DNA from: Isoetes taiwanensis
Taxonomy: Eukaryota; Streptophyta; Lycopodiopsida; Isoetales; Isoetaceae
NCBI GenBank assembly: GCA_021234155.1
Contig: JAJEKV010000187.1
Span: forward strand, 126,001-190,000
Length of the DNA stretch: 64,000 nucleotides
Reading direction: 5' to 3'
Shown piece by piece: positions 12,016-22,267 of the stretch (within the stretch, counting starts at the first letter, position 1; each line of letters opens with the position of its first letter). A program made the position numbers and the translations under genes. The notes beneath the pieces are model-generated. The model saw only the letters and a list, made by a program, of their open reading frames with translations, had not been told where the DNA came from and ran no database searches.

Positions 12016-12596
12016 TGAAAAATAGAGATAGATTGTATATGCTAAGATGCCAACTAGAGTCACAAGATCACTCAAGATATATTAATATATCAATGCAACC
12101 TTTGAAATATCAAATCTTAAAGCAATTCATAAAGTGAATGCAAGCATAATAAATCGAACTAAGATTTACAATGGGGTCTTCGAAAGCTCAAGCACATTCC
12201 CCTAGAGCGACTTAATCATCAATACATCAAGTAAACTTCTTCTTTTTTTATTTACAAGGATCCGGCGTTTCCGTCGAATCAAACAGCTTTTAATGCATAG
12301 GCGGGAGTATCTCCGCCGTAGCGGGAAGTTTCCATAATTTGAATATGGGTTTGGCTCCAATGTATTGGACGAGATAAGCTCAACCTTATCTCACAATAAT
12401 TTATATGCCTTAACCATGTAAACGTTTCAACCATAAAGATGAAACCCTTGTGAAACCATTGCATGTGCTCCTTACCTTTTAATCAACCTAGTTGATCATG
12501 CCACATTCATATGGCACTCCTTAGGTTTAAGGACACGAAATTCCCCTCTGTTCTTTTGCCATAGCTGTGCTCAATAGTTAGCATGAATTTCCTTCA
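12016..12596 (-). repeat. 3' LTR of Copia-2
   Basis: A 581-bp repeat matching 16972-17550 with long identical blocks. Differences fall mainly in the CG-rich patch at about 12255-12325. Confidence 0.97.
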
Positions 12597-12619
12597 TTCC
12601 CTTTCATGCTAACTTCATT

Positions 12620-13852
12620 TCTTGTCATTCAATTCTTGAATTCAGCTGATTCTTAAATTTCTGAAACTTAATCTCTGGCCAGGACCTTTTAGTTAATATA
12701 TCGACAATTTGCTCATGTGATGTATTCAGATGGCTTGTCACCACACCTTTTGCAACCATTTCTCTAATAAAATGAATATGCAATTCAATATGCTTAGTCC
12801 TTTGATGCGACGTTTTGGATTCTTAATTGATTGCAATGCGGCTCATGCCCCATGCGATTACAATGTTGTAGGCAATTTCTGAAACACCTTTAGTTCATTA
12901 AGCAATCTTGACCCATGCTGTATCTCCTTAGCGACAGGGTGTTTGTAGCATTGTACTCTGCTTCCGGGTTGGGCAACGGCAGGCGCTTGCCCTAAAGTTA
13001 TTTGCGGCTCCTCCTAACATTAAACAAAACGGAGGTGGACTTCCTTGTATCAACATGCTGCCCAATCGCATGGCCATATCCTTTAAGCACTAAGTCATCA
13101 TTATTAAATGTCAATCCCTGATCTTGAGTATATTTTAAATATCTTAATACTCTTTTTGCTATGGTCCAATGCTGTCTGCCTGGGTTGTTACTGAATCTGC
13201 TAAGTAAGTTGACTGTAAATGCTATTTACGGTCTCGATGGGTTGGATATGTAAACAAAAGACCAATAAGTTCCATGTATGGAATCTTCTCCATTTCTATC
13301 AGCTCATCATGAGTTTTAGGACTATCATTACTGGATAATTTCAAGCCTTGAACAATGGGAGTCCTTGCAATATTACAATCAAGCATATTGAATCTCTTAA
13401 GCATGCTTAAGATGTTGCTGGTCTGAGAGACTTTCAGGAGTTTTCCTTCTATATTCCTTGATATTTCCATGCCTAAAAACTTCTTAAGTCTCCCAAGATC
13501 TGTCATTTTGAATCTACTGGTGAGAATCCGTTTGCAGTGTTCTAATATTTCCATATTGCTTGGTACTAGTATGTTATCATCAACATACAATGCCAGTATA
13601 CAAAACTGACCTCCCTTATTGAGAATGTATAAATTTACGTCATTCAAAAACCTTGTGAAGCCTTGCTCTAGAAGATATTTATCTATACATTGGTACCACA
13701 TTCTGGGAGACTGTTTAAGACCATACACAGCACGGTTAAGTTTCCATACCTTATCTTCCCCTGGAGCTTCAAATCCACAGTGCACGTTTTCATGTAGACA
13801 TCATCATTCTTCTCGCATTCAAAATCGTGCTTTACATCCATGTGATGCATGT
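12620..13852 (-). pseudogene. Copia-2 RT and RNase H portion
   Basis: A 187-codon frame at 13222-13785 carries RT motifs (KLNRAVYGLKQSPRMWYQ, ALYVDDN with the YVDD catalytic box, DLGRLKKFLGMEI). Below 13222 the frame breaks repeatedly. The RNase H tail is recognisable at about 12660-12850 (KHIELHIHFIREMV, then a VDILTK segment). Most breaks are one or two bases. Confidence 0.85.
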
Positions 13853-16800
13853 CTAGATTATTTGCATTGGCAAATGCCGTGAAATTCGATGCTTGTTAAT
13901 TTTTACAATGTGGGAGAATGTCTCCTCATAATCTATCCTTTCCTTTGTGCCAAAGCCACCCATACGTACCAGCCTTGCTTTGAATTTTTCTTCACCATTA
14001 ATGCCTCTTTTGATTTTGTATAGCCACTTGCTGCCCACAACATTTTTCTGTTCAGGTTTGTTTACAACATCATAAGTCTGAGTTCTTTTGAACGCTGAAA
14101 GTTCTTCCTTCATAGCTTCCTTCCATTGTTCTGCATGCTCAGAATTCATTGCTTCTTCATAAGACTGTGGTAAGTCAGGGTCAAGAATTGCCATGATTTG
14201 ATGGATGTCTACATCTACATCTTCTTTGTGCAACCTTCTGCTCCTGCCATGATCCATTCTGCCATACATGTCAGAATTTATGTCCATTGTCTCCATTGTC
14301 TCTCTTAATTTTTCTAGTTCTGTTTTTCTTTTCCTTCTATCCTGCTGAATCTCTACATCATCTGAGTTGTCTGGTTGGATGTTGCCTTTCTCTTGGATTC
14401 CCTGCTCCTTTTCTATCTCGATATGATTATGATCTGCATCTATTGCCTCTGTACCTTGCTGGAAATTGGCTGCCAGGTCATTATCATCATCAACATCATT
14501 CAAGCTATTTGATTTTAACAAATCATCACTTGAACAATTGACATCTTTATTCAATGTACCCTGTTGTACTTTATTTCTGGTTTTATAGACCTCATGCTCA
14601 TTAAATATCACATCTCTACTGATAATAATTTGCCTGTTTTCAGGATCATACATCCTATAAGCCTTTGCTTGCTCATCATATCCTGCCAAGTAGCATTTAA
14701 TGGCCCTATTGTCTAGTTTCTTCCTTAATTCCTTAGGGATGTGAGCATATCCTAAACATCCATAGGTTTTGAACATCTCATAAGAAGGAATATTTCCACT
14801 CCACATCTCTTCAGGTGTTTTACCTTGAATGCTTACAGATGGTAGCTTATTTTGCAAAAGTACTACTGTTTTAACAGTTTCTTCCCACAGAAAATTAGGC
14901 ATACCTGATTGCTTGAGCATGGATCGAACAGCATTGAGGATGGTCCTGTTCTTCCTCTCTGCTATGCCATTTTGCTGAGGTGTGAACCTGCAAGTCAGTT
15001 GCCTTCTGATTCCATGCTCCCTGCAATGATTGTTGAATGCCCCTGACAAAAACTCACCACCCCTGTCAGATCTAACACATTTAATTTGTTTTCCAGTTTG
15101 CCTTTCAACTTCCTGTTCAAAAAGCTTATATGCTGAGAATGCTTGATCTTTGTGCCTTAATAAATAGCACTTGGTTTTTCTTGAGAAGTCATCTATGAAA
15201 GTAATAAAATATTTCTTCCCAGTCAAACCTGTAACATTAATTGGACCACATAGATCAGTATGGATTAATTCAAGAATTTCTTTAGCCCTCTTGTTCGATT
15301 TAGCAAATTTCAGTCTTGTATGCTTCCCCAACATGCACCCTTCACACATAAACTCATTATCCTTGTCTTCTTCGGCTAGAATCATATTGTGCTTGGCCAT
15401 GTATTTGAGATTGTTAATATTGGTATGCCCTAATCTCTCATGCCATCTTTTGAATGTTGCAGCTGTCACAAGATTGATTGAGCCATCACACTTTGTATTA
15501 TTGAGAGCAAATAAGTTTCCTACTCTTTTTGCCAAAAATTTCAATGTATTTTCCAAGTAGATCTTACATTCAAGTTTCTCAAAGCATACTTTATAACCAA
15601 GGTCAACAAGTTGACTGATAGAAATCAGATTTCTGACAATGGAAGGAACACACAAAACATTTTTCAAATCTACTGGCTTTCCAGATAAGTCAAAGATCTC
15701 TAGGATCCCAGCTACTTCGACCTTTTGCAGGTTGCCATCTCCCATTTGAACATAACTGGATCCTTTGCTCACTTTCTCTTTGAGGTTCTTAGCATTCTTA
15801 ATCACTGATCTTTCAGCTCCTGAATCTAACACAAACATATCATCTTTAGAATTCAGTCCTCTTAATGATTTGCTAATCTCAGAATTTAAACATACCTCAA
15901 TGTTTTCGTCCTCAATTTCTTCTTCCTCAATTGTGACAGATTTTGCCATATTTACTGCAGGGTTTCTTCCCCTGCCTCTCCCTCTAATGTTTTGGGATTT
16001 TCCCCTTGAGAAACTTCCCCTGGTATTATCTGAGCCTCGACCTCTTCCCCTATTAAGATCCTTTGGACTTGAACAGTTTACTGCCATGTGACCAAATCCA
16101 TTGCAGTTATAACATTTATTTTCTTGTGTTCCCTTTGGACAATTATTCTTTAAGTGTCCATACTGGTTGCATATGTAGTAAGGCCCCAGCCTGCTTTTGT
16201 CAAAACTTTTAGTTTTTCCTTTCCCAGTATACAGGATTTCAGCATGATCAACATTCCCACTAGCTAGAGACTTTTGTTCTAATTCTGTTTTCACCATAAG
16301 CTCAGCATGATCTCTATTTTTTGCTACATTTCTTACTAAGGTGGATAAGTGCTCAAAATTTGTGAATGCTCTAGCTATGGTCATTACCTGGTGATCTTGT
16401 GTAATACTTGTGCCTGCTGCCTCCAAGTCTGCAACCAGGTTGTCCAGTTTCTGAAAAAACTCAGTTATATCATCATTGTCATGGAACTTCAAGTTCCTTA
16501 ATTCCCTGTCCAAAACATCTAGCTGAGAAGATGTTTTGTTCTCATACGTCTTTATCAAATATTTCCAAATGCCCCTCGGGCTCATTCCTCTTACCTTCAA
16601 CAGTATGCTAGATCCTAGCTTAACTGTAATAATGCTCTTTGCTTCAATTAATTTGGCAACAGCATTAACATCACAACTAGTTACCTCCATAGAACTAGGT
16701 GTTTCTTTTCCCTTTGAACTTGAACTTTCATCTTCTTTTCTCTTTGAACTTGAACTCTCAGCAGTAATAATGACAGCATCATTATTTGTCTCACTGACTT

Positions 16801-16951
16801 GTTCATTTGCTTCACCATCTCCATTGACATACGTCCATAATCCTTCAACTTCCAGTATTTCTTTGATTTTCTCTTTCCATACTTGAAATCCCCCTGTACC
16901 TTTGAAAACTTCAACAGCACTTAGTAATGATGCACCTAGTCTAGTTGACAT
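13853..16951 (-). CDS. Copia-2 Gag-protease-integrase-RT(N-term) polyprotein
   Basis: A 1032-codon frame. Gag occupies residues 1-300. Knuckle 1 near residue 258 lacks its first cysteine (YYICNQYGHLKNNC); knuckle 2 is complete (CYNCNGFGHMAVNC). An RG-rich linker follows. The protease active site near 375 is DSGAERSVI, where most plant copia have DSGA(T/S)xHM. GAG-pre-integrase (RWHERLGH...CMLGKH) is near 502-545. The integrase DDE residues are seen in HTDLCGP (~565), RSDRGGEF (~628) and IAERKNR (~664). RT begins near 960 (EEELSAFKRTQTYDVV-type) and the frame breaks near 13860. Transcription would be from the 5' LTR. Gag to integrase look intact; RT is separated by the break, so the copy is probably not autonomous unless the break is a sequence error. 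Confidence 0.93.
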   Translation of the reverse strand: MSTRLGASLLSAVEVFKGTGGFQVWKEKIKEILEVEGLWTYVNGDGEANEQVSETNNDAVIITAESSSSKRKEDESSSSKGKETPSSMEVTSCDVNAVAKLIEAKSIITVKLGSSILLKVRGMSPRGIWKYLIKTYENKTSSQLDVLDRELRNLKFHDNDDITEFFQKLDNLVADLEAAGTSITQDHQVMTIARAFTNFEHLSTLVRNVAKNRDHAELMVKTELEQKSLASGNVDHAEILYTGKGKTKSFDKSRLGPYYICNQYGHLKNNCPKGTQENKCYNCNGFGHMAVNCSSPKDLNRGRGRGSDNTRGSFSRGKSQNIRGRGRGRNPAVNMAKSVTIEEEEIEDENIEVCLNSEISKSLRGLNSKDDMFVLDSGAERSVIKNAKNLKEKVSKGSSYVQMGDGNLQKVEVAGILEIFDLSGKPVDLKNVLCVPSIVRNLISISQLVDLGYKVCFEKLECKIYLENTLKFLAKRVGNLFALNNTKCDGSINLVTAATFKRWHERLGHTNINNLKYMAKHNMILAEEDKDNEFMCEGCMLGKHTRLKFAKSNKRAKEILELIHTDLCGPINVTGLTGKKYFITFIDDFSRKTKCYLLRHKDQAFSAYKLFEQEVERQTGKQIKCVRSDRGGEFLSGAFNNHCREHGIRRQLTCRFTPQQNGIAERKNRTILNAVRSMLKQSGMPNFLWEETVKTVVLLQNKLPSVSIQGKTPEEMWSGNIPSYEMFKTYGCLGYAHIPKELRKKLDNRAIKCYLAGYDEQAKAYRMYDPENRQIIISRDVIFNEHEVYKTRNKVQQGTLNKDVNCSSDDLLKSNSLNDVDDDNDLAANFQQGTEAIDADHNHIEIEKEQGIQEKGNIQPDNSDDVEIQQDRRKRKTELEKLRETMETMDINSDMYGRMDHGRSRRLHKEDVDVDIHQIMAILDPDLPQSYEEAMNSEHAEQWKEAMKEELSAFKRTQTYDVVNKPEQKNVVGSKWLYKIKRGINGEEKFKARLVRMGGFGTKERIDYEETFSHIVKINKHRISRHLPMQII

Positions 16952-16957
16952 GTTCCT

Positions 16958-16969
16958 GCTCTGATACCA
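16958..16969 (-). other. Primer-binding site (initiator-Met tRNA), Copia-2
   Basis: Reads TGGTATCAGAGC on the minus strand, two bases inside the 5' LTR. Confidence 0.95.
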
Positions 16970-16971
16970 AA

Positions 16972-17550
16972 TGAAAAATAGAGATAGATTGTATATGCTA
17001 AGATGCCAACTAGAGTCACAAGATCACTCAAGATATATTAATATATCAATGCAACCTTTGAAATATCAAATCTTAAAGCAATTCATAAAGTGAATGCAAG
17101 CATAATAAATCGAACTAAGATTTACAATGGGGTCTTCGAAAGCTCAAGCCTGTTCCCCTAGAACAGCTTAATCATGTACATCCGTAAACTTCTTCTTTCT
17201 TTTATTTACAAGGATCCGGCCGCTCCGGCCAGATCCGGCCGCTTAGTGCATAGCTGGGAGTATCTCCTTCGTAGCAGGAAGTTTCCATAATTTGAATATG
17301 GGTTTGGCTCCAATGTATTGGACCGAGATAGCTCAACCTTATCTCACAATAATTTATATGCCTTAACCATGTAAACGTTTCAACCATAAAAGATGAAACC
17401 CTTGTTAAACCATTGCATGTGCTCCTTACCTTTTAATCAACCTAGTTGATCATGCCACATTCATATGGCACTCCTTAGGTTTAAGGACCTGAAATTCCCC
17501 TCTGTTCTTTTGCCATAGCTGTGCTCAATAGTTAGCATGAATTTCCTTCA
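16972..17550 (-). repeat. 5' LTR of Copia-2
   Basis: A 579-bp repeat. As the upstream LTR in element orientation it should hold the element's promoter, though I could not single out a convincing TATA box. Confidence 0.97.
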
Positions 17551-17770
17551 AAAGTGCTATATGAAAATTCTGACTGCACCAATCTATGAACTCGGCCCAG
17601 CCTGGTCTAGTTACTACCCACTTGGTTCTGTTAAGTGTGATCAACTTAACACCAACTTCTTTGGCAGTGGGTAGTAACTGACTCTTGTCATAGCTTCTAC
17701 CCAGAACTCCATTGTAGTAAAAAACAAGCAGGATTGGGCTTAACCTTGTAGTCTTCTGCATGGACAGAGT

Positions 17771-17880
17771 TGGTGCAGGGCTGGAAACTTCTGCTTCAGC
17801 ATTTCTTGGTGCAGGACTGGAAACTTCTGCTTCAGCATCTCTTCGTGCAGGGCTGGAAACTTCTGCTTCAGAATGTCTTG
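17771..17880 (-). repeat. 36-bp coding tandem repeat in the phosphatase-like gene
   Basis: Three copies of a 36-bp unit encode a 12-residue repeat (AEAEVSSPAPRN and variants) just before the phosphatase domain. It is a low-complexity linker in a protein whose N-terminal part also holds a KSVGASSQAP-type repetitive segment. Confidence 0.85.
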
Positions 17881-18473
17881 GAGGTGTCTTTTGCTTGGAA
17901 TTCTGCTCTTGCTTTTTCTCTGAGACACTTCCAGCTGCAAAAATTTAACAGATTCGGTAACTATATGGGTCAAATTAAAAAGAAGACAGGCACAAAAGGT
18001 TGGAAGTTACCTTGTGACTTACATTCACGTAACGATTTGTTCAGATCATAACTTTGATGCATCTGGCGATTTGGCAGGTGGTGTGGAGCATGACTTAATG
18101 CATCTGCCGATGGCGGATTGTTGTCCGTTTGGACACCCTTTGGAGCTTGACTTGATGCACCTACCGATTTGTTGACATCTACCGATTTGTCCAGAGTTCT
18201 CGTAACCCGATGCATCTTCGATTTGCGAAGTTTCTATCTGCGTGTCTAATGCTTTAGAAGGGGTGTGAGTGTCTTGTCCCCTACGACCACATTGTACCTC
18301 TATATCTACAAAGTAGGGATGAAGAAGTAAGCTACATATCCCAATTGCATGAAACAAGACTTGGTTACCTTTGAGGGTAGAAAATAATTCTCTTTTGGTG
18401 TGCTATATGGACTCACAAAGTCATTGCCACCGGTATGAGCGATTAGACACGAATTAGTAAAAAGCGGCACCAT

Positions 18474-18723
18474 GATGCGCAAACACGGAATTGAATCACA
18501 ATTGATTATAACTATGCTTTGGTTTTTTTTAACTAAGCTCCGGACTTTTTACTCTCTTTAACTAAGCTCTTTCACGATCTCTATGAAGGGTTAGTATCTG
18601 CGTATTTGATGTAGCAAATCGGCCCTTCTAACTATTCTCCGGTTGCTCCGAAACATCTCAATTAATTCTAGAATACATGCGATTCAAATTTGCTCTACCA
18701 AAGCATCAACAATTCTTATCTTA
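18474..18723. other. Short upstream region between the phosphatase-like ATG and Helitron H-B
   Basis: Only about 250 bp separate the predicted start codon from the Helitron boundary at 18724. It holds the 5' flank of the gene (an AC/AT-rich stretch, 18480-18560), but no promoter element I can assert. Any distal promoter was displaced by the Helitron and its nested insertions. Confidence 0.5.
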
Positions 18724-18749
18724 TCTTATATTATAATGTTGTGTAATGG

Positions 18750-18905
18750 ACCACGCCCTAAATCGGGCCGGTGAGATCGTTTCAATTAATCGGACGGCTT
18801 AGAAGGTTTCTTATAGCGCAATAGCAAATGGGTCCCTAAATCGGAGGCGGTGATCGTTCAATCAAATCGGACGGCTTAGAAGGTTTCTTCTACAATAGCA
18901 GCGTG
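18750..18905. repeat. Internal ~95-bp tandem duplication in Helitron H-B
   Basis: AATCGGACGGCTTAGAAGGT followed by TTCTT occurs at about 18798 and 18874, each preceded by a CCCTAAATCGG segment. The duplication lies just inside the Helitron 5' end. Confidence 0.75.
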
Positions 18906-19129
18906 GGCCGCATGTTCTGATCCCGACTCTAGCCGTGGAGGTGGATCCAGCAAAGGTACCTTATTTCCGATCCCGGCTATGGCCAAAAAACCTTTGACAA
19001 TCATATGTTAAGGACGTCAAGGTATGAACCAAATAGCTTTCATGAAGGCAGGCAGATCAAGCGCCTATGGATAGAAGGGAGAACTAGGGCAAAGAACGAC
19101 GGCTGCGGTTTAGGGTTTGTTGTGGCAGC

Positions 19130-19720
19130 AAAATGACTATGGCAGATTCGAGCCTACAACCCAGGTCTCCGTTCTTCCAAAATCTCCTTCTTTATTTGGT
19201 TATCTGATGCTACTTCAGTCTTACAAACAATAATTCTCTTATCTGCTTCTGCCTATCTGGATTTTTCAAAACCTTAATTTCTACAGCTCCCTTCTACTTT
19301 CCAGCACCCTCCGGAGTTGCCATTTCGTCAGCTTCTTTAAACATTGTCTCTTCCAAAATACTATTGTTAACGGGGGAAGCTGTTCCACAAAATGATTGGA
19401 CAGAAAGGAAACGGCCTTCAAAGAAGAATAATCTGTGATATTTCGTCAAGCTTGCTTCTTCTTCATAGAACAAAAGAGCAACTATGGTCCAGTGGGGATC
19501 ACCTGGAGTAAAGGCGGGGATCACCGAGGTAAAGGTGGTTGCATTCTTTTGTGTGAGGATTATTTTGAGCGACTTCCGAACAAGCGGGTTGAAATATTTG
19601 ATCACTTATTGAATATTGAACCGTGTAGTTTGTCCAGCCGCCGAAAAGGTCTAGCTTTAATGCAATGTAGGCGAAGAAAGAAAGAGAAGAAGCTTCTCGT
19701 AAAGGAATTTGGTTGACATT
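19130..19720 (+). pseudogene. Gene-like fragments inside Helitron H-B, unrecognised
   Basis: A plausible first exon starts at an ATG near 19132 (MTMADSSLQPRSPFFQNLL). Further protein-like segments follow, such as FERLPNKRVEIFDHLLNIEP and a basic C-terminus ending near 19716. They are in different frames and separated by intron-like sequence. Helitrons often capture host gene pieces. I do not recognise the gene. Confidence 0.35.
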
Positions 19721-19806
19721 TTTGAGATAGCATATCCTCATGTACATAAGTGCTAGCCGGTTAAGGGAACTCAATTTAGTAAAATTTTTTATTTATTTAA
19801 TTCGAT

Positions 19807-20411
19807 TTCACATGTTCAGCCTTTGTTTCCTTAGGAGATTGTCAAGGCATGATCCCGAAGGCGTCGTGGGAATTCTATCAAATTTTTCTAAAACTTACAA
19901 ATGATTGAGGAGTAGTTATTTTCTAATTTCGTGATTTGCTAGATGAGCAATTTTTAACCTTTCGCAGAGTTTTGAAGATGCCAAGAAGAGATTGAACGAG
20001 ACTAGGCATCGCAAAGCGTTGAGGGCATGCTTACTTTCGAGGAGGAGACACCTTATACAAGCAAATGAGAGGTAACCAATGACTTGGAAAGCTTTGCGAG
20101 ATTTCACAAAGTATTCACAAAAGGCACATATTAGGAAGACACAGTTCTAGGCAAAAAAAAGGATAGCATATTTATCGGAAAGAAGAACAATTTAAGATGA
20201 GTCAAACATACCAGAAAAGAAGTGGTTCCATAAAAGCCAACAGAAAGCGAGTTCATGAACTATTTTCATAGGTTATGCATCTTTTCCCTGTGCGTGGAAC
20301 CTCACGATCAAGTCAGCACATTCCCTGTAGGGTGAAACTAAGGGTTAAAACAAATGGAAGTGCAAAACAAGATATTTGTTACCTGTTGATTGGATGCAGT
20401 TGCTTTAACAG
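19807..20411 (+). repeat. H-B exon unit, copy 1
   Basis: About 605 bp. It contains an intron end (acceptor ...TTCGCAG| at 19967), an exon (AGTTTTGAAGATG... from 19968) and following sequence coding for EEETPYT...NDLESF-type residues. It is followed directly by copy 2. Relative to copies 2 and 3 it has CG where they have CTG or CA at several places. Confidence 0.85.
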
Positions 20412-20636
20412 TTTCACATGTTTAGCTCTGTTTCCTTAGGAGATTGTCAAGGCATGATCCTTGAAGCTGTCAGAATTCTATCCAAATTTTTCTAAAACTT
20501 GCAACAGTGGAGTAGTTATTTTCTAATTTCAGGATTTGCTAAATGAGCAATTTTTAACCTTTCTGCAGAGTTTTGAAGATGTGCAAGAAGAGATTGCACA
20601 GACCAGGCATCTGCAAAACATTAAGGGCATGCTTAC
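20412..20636 (+). repeat. H-B exon unit, copy 2 (left part, before gypsy insertion)
   Basis: Acceptor TTTCTGCAG| with exon from 20569. The exon codes SFEDVQEEIAQTRHLQNI and is cut at CTTAC (20632-20636) by the gypsy element. The unit resumes at 34871. Confidence 0.9.
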
Positions 20637-22254
20637 TGTGACGTCCCCTATTCCTTATACGATGCCCACATCGTATTCGAAGGAGGAGCATTCCCCCTGG
20701 CAGCTACACTGTCAGGGGCCATCCACCTGACTCCACTCCCATCGGGATGAGCCAGCAAGGGAAGAATGGATGTGTCATCTACCCGTCTTCCATCGGGTCG
20801 ACCTATCTGCGGAAGCGTGAATAAACAAACGTGAGCACAACTAACAGTAAACAAATACAAGTACCTCGAGAGGTGAATACAATACAACATCACAGAGATA
20901 GCAATACCATAGAAATAACATCATCGCATAACATAAATAACAAGAGGGGAGATCCTACCCAGGGCTCAGACTCCAGGGGGATGACTGACGGCTAGGGTCT
21001 CCAGAGTTCATTGCAGACAGAATTCATGGCAATGGATTTGGCTGGCATAGAACATGGCTTAGGGTAGTCCACTCCATCCGCCCCTCCCGTGCACACTTTG
21101 CAGAGTAGGCTGAAAAGTGTTGGGACTTGACCGTAGCCTGCCGGGTGAATAGCCAGAGGGGCTACTACTACTGGGTTGCATCTCCCCAGCCCCGATGAGG
21201 CAGGAAGAGAGTTGCCTCTCCTCCAGAGGCATCCATGCTCATCACAGGCGGCTAGAGGGCCACTGCCCGTATTCGACTTGAACTCACTGGAAGGTCATAT
21301 CCACCACCCCACGAGTGTCGAGCTCATGCCTTGCCCACACGCAGTGACAAGCCATTAAGCCTAGCCTGCAGAGACCCCCGATAGGCCTTACTACCAGAGG
21401 GGTCAGTCCGTGATGAGACAAGTTCCTCCTTATCAACCGGCCTAGCCCCTTCACCCACAACCAGGCGGGCTCCTGTGCACGGGCCGCATATAATTGGGAA
21501 CTAGTGGTGCTACCTAGGATCATCTGCTACACAGCTTTAGGTCTCTACCCCCCTTCCCAATACATGGAGATCACAGAGTGAAATACATACAACATCACAG
21601 AACTGAAATAGAGAATATCATCTAATCTATCTACCTAAACAACAGAGTTAGGTTCCTTAGTTAGGGCTTATGATCTCGGGATCTATAAGGCCTCTAGAGT
21701 TGATCTAACATACTAAACCAGCCTATTGCCTTGTCCAAAGGCGGCTTTGCTGAGAACAACTAGATACCCGCTCCTTGACCCGACCCCGACCTTCGGAAGG
21801 CGTCCATGCTCCTTTGATCTTGCGAAGATGGCTGCTAATCGATAATCTGTTGTGCAAACCGCTTTCCGGAGCTCGGCAATGCGGATTGAAGTCCATACTT
21901 GGCCAGAAATGGCTCAAGAGAACCACGAACTCGAGAGGAAAGGAGCTCTAGGAAAACCCTAAAATGCAAAGAGAAGAAAGGTTTGGGTTTAAGGGGAAAG
22001 CCCTTTTATAGAAACCCTTAGGGTTAGGTTAGATATTGGCCAAATGGGATTTAGCCATTTGGCAATGGGGTCCATGGGGTTATTAATTGTGTATGTTTAT
22101 TTAACATGCACAACATTCAATGTTGCCCCTAGGTGCAACCCCTTGCCCCTAGGTGCAACCCTATCGATCACCAAGTACATGTCATCGGTGACGTATGTAT
22201 GCGGACGACGGGCGAGATAATATCGATTCGGGGTATATTATGCCGAACGCCACA
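20637..22254 (-). repeat. 3' LTR of the gypsy element
   Basis: 1618 bp, matching 33249-34870 throughout. Differences are concentrated at CG/CAG/CTG positions and include small indels. Confidence 0.93.
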
Positions 22255-22267
22255 TTCTCCCCACCTT
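22255..22267 (-). other. Polypurine tract of the gypsy element
   Basis: On the minus strand it reads AAGGTGGGGAGAA directly before the TG of the 3' LTR. This is the plus-strand priming site in reverse transcription and fixes the element's orientation. Confidence 0.8.

Larger units (their letters stand above)
12016..17550 (-). mobile_element. Copia-2, near-complete Ty1/copia retrotransposon
   Basis: All structural marks are present. LTRs are 12016-12596 (3') and 16972-17550 (5'), both TG...CA. The iMet primer-binding site is at 16958-16969. The polypurine tract next to the 3' LTR reads GAAAGGGAA at 12597-12605. The 5-bp target-site duplication AAAGT is at 12011-12015 and 17551-17555. Total length is 5535 bp, ordinary for copia. 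The two LTRs are almost identical outside a few CG-containing patches, so insertion looks recent. It carries a 1032-codon gag-protease-integrase frame and a shorter RT frame. It interrupts an exon of the NIF/FCP1-like gene. Confidence 0.97.
11654..18473 (-). pseudogene. NIF/FCP1-like (HAD-type) phosphatase gene, split by Copia-2
   Basis: The family (FCP1 homology or NIF domain) dephosphorylates proteins such as the RNA polymerase II tail. Candidate exons are: exon 1, 18369-18473 (ATG at 18471-18473, AAG|GTAACC donor); exon 2, 18011-18297 (one frame change inside); exon 3, 17934 down to 17551, resuming at 12015 left of Copia-2; stop at 11654. Family landmarks are the NGVLGRSYDKSQ segment, KWVVTRPGWAEFIDWC, HIAL-WSS across the insertion, and LLIDDSRYKGYLN (DDS box). 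Deleting the element plus one AAAGT restores the HIALWSS frame. Oddities: the catalytic DxNG aspartate region reads FYYNG, and about 35 residues expected between WSS and LLIDDS are missing. It is probably dead. The gene assignment is secure; functionality is not. Confidence 0.8.
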
